From Zoroaster sp. YZ-2022 (taxonomy: Eukaryota; Echinodermata; Asteroidea; Forcipulatida; Zoroasteridae), in contig CM055822.1 of the NCBI GenBank assembly GCA_029582265.1, positions 2,973,057 through 3,037,056 of the forward strand: 64,000 nucleotides of DNA. Reading direction: 5' to 3'. The translations under genes and the position numbers were made by a program. Positions 56,794 to 64,000 of the stretch are shown here, in pieces. The notes beneath the pieces were generated by a model. That model was given only the letters and a program-made list of their open reading frames with translations. It made no database searches and was not told the origin of the DNA. Position 1 is the first letter of the stretch, and each line of letters opens with the position of its first letter.

Positions 56794-56968
56794 TATGAGT
56801 ATGCTTACTCTCTTTGAATCAACATATAACCAACCTGTGAAAGTTTCAGTTTGTAACATTGTGTCCTTAACAAGAAAAAAAGAAAAATACATTTATTATA
56901 ATGCAGAATTTAGGAAAGAGTACTCTTTACTAAATTCAAGCTTGAAATTAGAACAGAACCCCGGACAA

Positions 56969-57167
56969 AATTGTGTCTACAGAAGTTACCATCGTCAGCA
57001 TTACACAAATTGTGTCTACAGAAGTTACCATCGTCAGCATTACACAAATTGTGTCTACAGAAGTTACCATCGTCAGCATTACACAAATTGTGTCTACAGA
57101 AGTTACCATCGTCAGCATTACACAAATTGTGTCTACAGAAGTTACCATCGTCAGCATTACACATAGT
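56969..57167. repeat. 39-bp tandem repeat, about 5 units
   Basis: Near-identical units AAATTGTGTCTACAGAAGTT and ACCATCGTCAGCATTACAC. The period is a multiple of three, so all frames stay open. Confidence 0.95.
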
Positions 57168-57369
57168 AACTTTCACATTACAATTTAAAAACTTTATTAT
57201 TTTTTAATTACCAGGTTTATACTTGACTGGTTGCCTTGACATTACAACATTCATCTGGGCAACCTTTTGAAATAACAATGGTTTCCTGAATACTGTATAA
57301 AACAGAGCCAGATTTAATTGTACATGTATGTTATTTCCTCTTTGATACTGAACTTCAAACAAAATCTCA

Positions 57370-57660
57370 GTTAGAGGGAAGATACAACATTGGTCATGAT
57401 GGTAAAACTGCTTACTTACTTTGAATTAAGATATATACATTAAAAATCATTCGGTGATAGTTTCAGCTCAATGAAGAGTCTAAGTAAGGAGAAAAGTATG
57501 AAAAAACATTAGCAATTTTTACAGAAAATACTTAAGCAACTTTTTGTAAATGTTAAAGGAGAACACTTCAGGTGTGAAACATTTTGTTAGGATGATACCT
57601 TTGCCAACTTCACATCAAGTAAGCTTTCAGATAGTAATTGAGTAATCAAAATGAAAATCT
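57370..57660 (+). mobile_element. K7 copy with a single U81-like unit
   Basis: GAGGGAAGATACAACATTGG, GGTAAAACTGCTTACTTACT, GAATTAAGATATATACATT, then the body, and CACATCAAGTAAGCTTTCAG toward the 3' end. Confidence 0.7.
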
Positions 57661-58384
57661 TGAATTTTCCTGGACAACCAAATCAACCAAATCGACTGAT
57701 AGGCAACCATACAGTGCAGTTGGGGTTTGCCTCAGGGAAATAGTGTTTAATGCATTTCAAACCCTGCCAGATAGTTTTCAACACATCCCAATATTAAAAA
57801 ATAAATCAATGAAATAAAATAATACACAAATTAATGTACATTGTGTGAAATGTGAATAGTGTAATATCATCCCTGAGCCAGTTGTCTCTCCCCCTCCCTC
57901 CCCCCTCCCTCCCCCTCCCAATTTGGGTCAAATCTAAAGAATAATAATAATAATAATAAAGTGTCTGCAAAATATATTCAACAATTTATAATCATTTCCT
58001 AGTCAGGTGCTGCTTGCCGCTGTACGCTGAAAGATACACTTCCACATAGATTTCATATAAATGTGGAAGTATGATATGTCATATGATAGGGTAGGGTTAA
58101 GACACGTATGTCATTAGGTCAGAAGATTGTGTTATTGGATGCCGGGTGGAGTATTGCGTTTCATTCCTCCCGCATACACTCAATGGTATATTTTAGCTCA
58201 ATTTGGATAGAGCCTCTTCCTTTAGTTACAGATGCGCTGCCCGTAGTAGTTTTTTATCTCATGATAATTTAAAGGGGAATTCCACCTTTGAGATAATAAA
58301 TCTAATATAAATGTATATTAAATAATATTTGCATTCAAGGGATAAAAAGCTGAAAATGAACCAATTATTATCTAAAAGCTTTCC
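57661..58384. other. Intergenic sequence
   Basis: A CT-rich tract lies at about 57888-57920 and a small (AAT)n at about 57941-57958. A short inverted repeat, CTTCCACATA/TATGTGGAAG-like, lies near 58038-58070. No gene recognised. Confidence 0.4.
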
Positions 58385-58397
58385 AAAGGTTCCAAAC

Positions 58398-58547
58398 CTG
58401 AGGACGATCAGAGCATACTGATCGAAACGTCGAGTTGTACCTCCAGTTCTTTTCAGAACTAATTACTACTCAATTGAGATTCCACATGGTGTCACCGCAA
58501 TTATTCTTACTTATCATCCTCACCATGCAAAGCTACAAGTTTTACCT
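58398..58547 (+). mobile_element. S150, full-length reference copy with 13-bp target duplication
   Basis: It runs from CTGAGGACGATCAGAGCATA to GCAAAGCTACAAGTTTTACCT. AAAGGTTCCAAAC is at 58385-58397 and again at 58548-58560. Hairpins: CGATCAG/CTGATCG around AGCATA; AGTTCT/AGAACT around TTTC; CTC/GAG around AATT. It has no poly(A) tail and no reading frame. A duplication of this length fits target-primed retrotransposition. Confidence 0.95.
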
Positions 58548-58560
58548 AAAGGTTCCAAAC

Positions 58561-60669
58561 GTTCTGAGAATTTTTTCTGTGTGACATTTTGTAATTTTCA
58601 AGAAAATATTTTTCAAGTGAATAAAAAAAAAGGATCATGGGCCATGATCTATTTCCACAAACAAACCTTATTGCATTTGCAGTATATTATTGTTATTAAT
58701 GATACAATAAGATGACCTTTCACAATTTTTATTTTATTCTTCCACATCACAAAATAAAAAATAAAATAAAATAAAATAGGCCTAGCTTGATGTACATGTT
58801 CATGATAATGTGTCAACACAGTTGCCTTGATACCCTTCAGTAAAATCGAAAAGAATCCAACTAAATCTAGGGCTGAGAATTTACACTAGTTTATTTTGAT
58901 TAACTATAAAAACATGATGGGATGTGATCCCTTCCCCAACATGAGAGGGATTTGTTTAAAATTGTACATGCATCAGTACCCAAATTACCAAAAAAATAAC
59001 CCAAAAATGTTGGTAACATGAACACGCATTACTCATTGGATTTATTTTCATTTTTGGCTGAACAAGAAGGGATGTTTAAATTTCTGTGTAGTATCTTCAA
59101 TCTTATTGCTAGATATCTACATATAGGTGATTTGCATTCGGAAGACGGCTTTTGTTTCACTGACATTTTAACAAAGTGCCAAGGAAAATCAGTCACAGCT
59201 TTTTTCAAAATAATGTCTCTTCCTCCACAACCCTACATTTTTGCCACTTTCATGGTCTACTCTTTAGAATGATGAGCACCCATCACAAGTTGGTACTAAA
59301 CAAGGCGTGAGAATCCACACGCATAGATTGTCACAGCGTGAAGTCAGGCTAGCACAGCACATTACTTTCCGGTTGGTTTTAACTTTTTTATGCATTTTGA
59401 TAAACCCCCCTCCACTCGCCTGGGTAGCATTAACAAAGGCAGTTCACACTTAGCTGACGAGGAAGGCTCCAAAAAAGTGGAACCAGATTTTGAAGATTAG
59501 ATGATGCGGATGAGCGGGACCTACCCTTGCAAGAGAATCACGATCTTACGTACAACTCATCAGCAGATGAAACGGAAGATGAAAAATGTCGGTGGGCAGT
59601 GATGCCTTGATGACATTAACTGATGTCTGGAATGGAAAACACATCAACGTTCTTGACACGTTGTGGACGATTTCACAGGTGAAGAACTATAACTATCTTG
59701 TTTTTCTCTACTTCTTCTTCTGTTTTTTTTCTTCATCTTTTTCTTCTGCTTGGCCTTTTGCTCCATCTTTTGCTGAGCTGGGAATTCATAGCCTTCTTAT
59801 TATATGATTTCCCTCACTCTATCTAATTCGTCAATCTCTTCCCCTTTTGCCAAGGCAATTGATCAAGGCTTTCTCAAGATTTTATTTTCATTTCATCATT
59901 CACTTCACACTGTTAAGTGTCTGTAGGTCCTCATTCTAAAGTGGACACCCTGTAATTTTTATGACATTAACTCTCCCTCTGTCTGTCATCTCACTATCAC
60001 CCTGTTTGCGCACTCGTTTCTCACTGTCCTTCTCATAGTGTCCGACTGCCTGTCTGTCTCTATCACTCGTTATGCGTCTTTCACTCGATCTCATTCCATT
60101 TCCGTAACTTATGCAAATGAATTTCCCGTCTTTCAAAATTATCTAAAATGGGTTCGCTGTGTGTCTTCCCTTAACGCCTTACTGCCCGAAATCATTACAT
60201 TAAGGGGTTAGTGCACTGCCAGTTGAATTTGCCAAGCCCCAGTTATCCGTGACAGACAGATATTCTTCGATTCACCGGCCAAGATTAGTAGAGGGAAAGA
60301 CGAATGGGGGAGGGAAACCAGAAATTGAAAATTGCTAGATTATTTTGGAGGCCTGTGTTAAAAACCATCAATCCGTGAGGGACTTGTTGGCTCGCGGAAA
60401 GTACATGTACGTGGCCTGAATGCTCGAACCTCATGTAGTGAGCTTGGAGGAAGGAAGTATTCACCAGTCACCACCATGATTTGAAAGACTCATCTCGATG
60501 GTGATTGGAAGATGCGATTACTATAGTCATGTTTGGCAGGGTAGTCATTGGTAAGCAGCCCCCCCCCCCCCCAATTTACCCTTTAAAAAAATTAATATCA
60601 TAATTTTAAGTTTTTTTGTAACTGAAACAATTGAAATGTGAGTTCTTAATATGAACGTGTTCTCAGTAT
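58561..60669. other. Intergenic sequence, partly unique
   Basis: No certain gene. A 38-codon acidic stretch ending at about 59607 (DDADERDLPLQENHDL) looks coding-like but has no exon context. Sequence at about 59960-60540 is complex and non-repetitive and includes an octamer-type ATGCAAAT at about 60110. A C-run lies at about 60559-60573. Confidence 0.35.
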
Positions 60670-60772
60670 GAAAGGCTAGGATTATCCTAGCAAGACTTTT
60701 CTCTGAAAGGCTAGGATTATCCTAGCAAGACTTCTCTCTGAAAGGCTAGGATTATCCTAGCAAGACTTCTCA
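60670..60772. repeat. 35-bp tandem repeat, three units, each with a palindrome
   Basis: Units GAAAGGCTAGGATTATCCTA + GCAAGACTTCTCTCT. CTAGGATTATCCTAG in each unit is a palindrome (with a central T). Confidence 0.95.
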
Positions 60773-60883
60773 ATGAACCACTTAATTATGTAATCTCTTT
60801 TAAAATTTAAATACTATTTATTTATAAATAAAGAATTAGCTGTTGCAAACTGCTTACCAACCTAAAGGACCTGTAGTATAAAT

Positions 60884-61119
60884 GCAAAACAATGGTTATT
60901 TGCCTTACGTTTCGAACCTAGCCGGTTCTTTCTCAAAGGCAAAATGAGACAGAATACAATATACATTCTCATACATGAACACAAGAGTGAGCAGACGTTA
61001 GTCAGGTGTGAACACTCTTGTGTTCATGTATGAAGGTATGTTTGTATTCTGTCTCATTTTGCCTTTGAGAAAGAACCTGCTTGGTTCAAAACATAAGGCC
61101 AATAACCATTACTTTGCAC
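60884..61119. mobile_element. Fold-back MITE, ~105-bp arms
   Basis: GCAAAACAATGGTTATTTGC...GAACACAAGAGTG pairs with CACTCTTGTGTTCATGTATG...AATAACCATTACTTTGC. Each arm holds AAGAACC-GGCTA-GGTTCGAAAC (or its diverged form). Confidence 0.85.
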
Positions 61120-61729
61120 TATTTATTTATGTTGTTACTTGTTGGAAGTTGTAAAATAAATGTGAATGAAATGAAAAATAAATTCTGCTGCTTTCCTTGA
61201 AAGCAATGTATTTCCCACTCGAGATAGGCCCTTCATACGGTACCTCTATACGGTATAAGGCCTGCAGGTTGATCTACAGAACTACAGAAAGTTTGTAGCT
61301 AGAATATCCTCTCTGAGATACTATAATTTAATTAACATAATTTCCCAACAAAAATGCAACTTTAGGATGAATATGAAAAACCAGAATCCATTGTTATTAT
61401 TTCCTTGGACAAAGAGACAACATAAGTAAGGATACTTTTAGAAGCAGTTTTGCCATCACGACAAATAGTGTTATTTTTAACCCCCACCACGTAACAGAAT
61501 ACAACCAATGTAAACATCTGTTGAATCTTGATGAAGTGAGCAGTGAACAAAAGATTTTTAGTTCTTGCTGATGGATCTTGTTGCACTCAGCAGGCTACTC
61601 ACTTAGACAACTACTGGATGTTGTTGCATTGGACTGGGTGTCTAGCCAGTTATTGAAGGGGGTTAGGGTTAATGACTCATAAAAAAATTAACCTTTAACC
61701 TATTAATTGTCACATTACTTTATAGTGTG
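61120..61729. other. Intergenic sequence with element fragments
   Basis: A reverse U81 piece (AAGCAGTTTTGCCATCACG) lies at about 61441-61462. GGGGGTTAGGGTTAA at 61659-61672 is an MT4-type right end. No gene recognised. Confidence 0.45.
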
Positions 61730-62259
61730 TATGTGTACATGTATACGCATTCAAACTGAGGACATATAACAAAAGAGACAATAGGTCCTCGGTTGTTATC
61801 ACAATGGAGAACAATAGGTCCTCAGTTGTCAGAACAATAGAGGAGAACAATTTGAGGTCCTCAGTTTACACCATAAACAAACGTGTATGTGGGTGGGTGA
61901 GGGCACACAGGAGGCCACTTGTGGGGTACTTTCTGAATGGGGACAATGGTACCCCACAAATTGGTCTTTGTTTCCGTGTACCCCACAAGAGAAATTCTAA
62001 AGAAAAGGGACAACAGGAGGACAATGGTGGCACCCCACAATCCCGATCCGAAAGGTTGTGTGTGTGTGCGTGGGTTTGCACTGCAAACCGTCCGAGGACA
62101 TATAAGAAAGAGAACAATAGATCCTCGGACAGCAGTTCTTTGTTCTTCGTTGTCCTCAGAAGACGTCATGTACAAAACCAATGGAGATTACTTCAAAAAG
62201 TCAAGAGTCCAAACAATAGAGGAACATTAGAGGTCCTCAGACATCTTGAAATGCATGAC

Positions 62260-62300
<41 letters not shown>

Positions 62301-62616
62301 ACAGGCGTAGCATACACTATGTGGACTTCGGAAGAAAGGATGTCCACATAGTGTAGGAACTCTGTGCACTGTGTGGACTTACACACGTCCACACAGTGTT
62401 TTTGGACTTTGGAAAAGTACAAATATCTCTGAAATTAGTGATTTGTCTAGGCAGGTTCGTTGACTTAAATCGAAGGATATTATTAAAAGGGAAAAATAGA
62501 ACGAAAACCGCTCAAAAAACACTCTTCTGTGTGAAATGGGAACGATTTTAAGAAATTACTGTGCTTAAGTACATGAGAACAAAGGAATGTCCACATAGTG
62601 ATAGCAACAACGGTCT

Positions 62617-62655
<39 letters not shown>

Positions 62656-62842
62656 TGTTTATGGTGTAAACCGAGGACACATAACAAAAGGGAACAATAT
62701 GTCCTCAGTTTGCGCACGGTGTCCTCGGTATGTAAACGTGTACAAATCTAATGGGAGAAGCCTCAAAAAGTTAAAGTCCAACAACAAAGGGAACAAAAGA
62801 GGGGAACAATAGGGTGTCCTCGGTTTACACCATATACACGAC

Positions 62843-62873
<31 letters not shown>

Positions 62874-63420
62874 GTGAGTGCATTCAAACCGGGGACATAT
62901 AACAAAAGGGACAATGGTCCCCGGTTGCTCTCACAATGGAGAACAATATGTCCCCGCTTTTTTGGACAAAGGAATTTGACAAAGGATGTCCCCGATTGCA
63001 GGTGTTTACACACACGTGTGTGTGTGTTCGAGCACTGGCCGCGTTATGGGGACAGAGAACAAAAGAGGGATCCGGAATTACTTAGCTGTGGGGACATTTT
63101 GTGTGTCCCCACAACGTTTTTAATCCCCAAAATCCTTTGTATTTTGTCCCCACAACGCCCCGTGCGGGAATGTGTGTGTGTACGTGTTTATGGTGTAAAC
63201 CGAGGACATATAACAAAAGGGAACAATATGTCCTCGGTTTGCGCACGGTGTCCTCGGTATGTTTCGTGTACAAATCTAATGGGAGAAGCCTCAAAAAGTT
63301 AAAGTCCAACAACAAAGGGAACAAAAGAGGGGAACAATAGAATGTCAAACGGTGTCCTCGGTTTACACCATGCACAAGACTGTGTGTGTGTGTGTGTGTG
63401 TGACAGACTAGGTAAGCAGT
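61730..63420. repeat. GT-microsatellite region with repeated inverted modules
   Basis: (GT)n runs at about 62263-62300, 62618-62652, 62842-62868 and 63380-63402. Two near-identical ~210-bp modules, about 62652-62835 and 63182-63370, both start ATGGTGTAAACCGAGGACA and end TGTCCTCGGTTTACACCAT, so each module is itself flanked by inverted ends. ATAACAAAAGGGAACAATA-type words recur throughout. Open frames here come from the repeats. Confidence 0.75.
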
Positions 63421-64000
63421 GTTTGGTATTCAGAAGTTCCCCTCCCCTCCCCCCCCCAAAAAAAAAAAAATGAAGTTGTAAACCTCACATGCATGTACAT
63501 ACTGCTTCTCTGTTTGGTATAAACAACTACATCACAGATCACCAGCATGCTTGCAGTGTGGCCATTTGGGCGATCACCTCCTCATAAGAAAAGCACACCA
63601 CAACCACTTTGTCATTCGTTCTGGAAAGTGCGACCTTTTTTTTCCAATTAAAAATCCTCATCACCCCACACACATTGTCTTTTGGTGTACCGTGATACTC
63701 AGTCTGTTTGGCTCAGTGTCGTGTCGCGCGTTGCCCGCTTGCTTACTGTAACAGCTGGCATGTAACTCACATACATGTACACTGTATGCACCAGTCCAAT
63801 TCTTGTGACCATCAAACGATCTCACGTGGTGTAATGACTTCCACTAAGCATTGATAAGCAGCACACACCAGGAGGTACCCAGTTACGTCTCTATCAAAGC
63901 CAGAAATGTTGTCAGAATCCCCTCACACCAGTCAGCCTGTCATGTGCAGATTTTTTCCTGCTATTCTCAGTCAATGCATGGCCGAATCAGATGGTGGGGG
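63421..64000. other. Intergenic sequence to window end
   Basis: A C-run/A-run lies at about 63448-63472. No gene recognised. Confidence 0.4.

Larger units (their letters stand above)
56170..56865 (+). mobile_element. K7/U81 copy split by two TA-target MITEs
   Basis: U81 pieces at 56175-56269, 56499-56548 and 56794-56835 join into consecutive units when two inserts are removed. K7 body (ACCTGTGAAAGTTTCAGT) follows. Confidence 0.8.

Noticed and set aside
56780..57207. 13-residue repeat protein
   Set aside because: It comes from the 39-bp tandem repeat. Several frames on both strands are equally open.
59018..59272. 84-residue protein with hydrophobic stretches
   Set aside because: No motif, AT-rich, no splice or promoter context. 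It is within chance expectation for a window of this size.
61804..62310. 168-residue protein
   Set aside because: It lies in the GT-module repeat region, ends in a (GT)n-encoded Cys/Val run, and has overlapping frames on both strands.

Overview
This is a eukaryotic genomic window. It is AT-rich and intron- and repeat-laden, with very long non-coding stretches. Two C2H2 zinc-finger genes with clear animal orthologues, tRNA-derived SINEs, a LINE 3' end, many small terminal-inverted-repeat (TIR) elements and several satellites point to a marine invertebrate. A non-vertebrate deuterostome such as an echinoderm or other ambulacrarian is my best guess, from the style of the SINEs and MITEs only. 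No rRNA, CRISPR or bacterial-type gene is present.

Genes. Both lie on the + strand within the first 22.3 kb. Positions 1-1937 are the 3' part of a ZNF507 orthologue, cut by the window edge: an acidic/Ser-rich region, then ten C2H2-type fingers. Positions 19216-22236 are the large exon of a ZFP64 orthologue: an N-terminal C2HC finger, ten C2H2 fingers, and a long Q/S/T-rich tail with a polyglutamine run. Both families are nuclear DNA-binding regulators; nothing in the sequence shows that they work together. I found no convincing protein-coding gene in the remaining ~41 kb. Only a LINE reverse-transcriptase 3' remnant (about 28841-29300) has real coding similarity.

Repeats. Local family names are used throughout. 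S150 is a ~150-bp structured short element with a hammerhead-ribozyme-like 5' end (at least ten copies plus one diverged relative). K7 is a dispersed TIR element whose 5' end has been amplified into arrays of an 81-bp unit (U81) at 24.0-25.1 and 38.6-41.0 kb. MT1 to MT4 are four small element families flanked by TTAA. A 908-bp element with short TIRs occurs twice in opposite orientation (13302-14209 and 16430-17330). A 3260-bp element (9582-12841) has ~120-bp TIRs and a 9-bp target duplication, and holds a SINE that is itself split by a 2272-bp insertion. Satellites have units of 58 bp (2753-4988), 44 bp (26635-27380), 67 bp (42058-43531) and 39 bp (56969-57167). There are also a near-perfect 494-bp palindrome (44561-45054), hAT-like and TA-target MITEs, and a GT-rich modular region (61.7-63.4 kb).

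Layout: 0-2 kb ZNF507 end; 2-19 kb intergenic repeats; 19.2-22.3 kb ZFP64; 22-64 kb a gene-poor mosaic of nested elements with a few unique, complex islands (about 34.5-35.2, 47.0-47.4 and 60.0-60.5 kb) that could be regulatory. The most notable observation is S150. Two diverged versions keep the same hairpins with compensatory base changes, and one copy has a 13-bp target duplication, suggesting an RNA-mobilised structured element related to retrozymes or Penelope-type terminal repeats.
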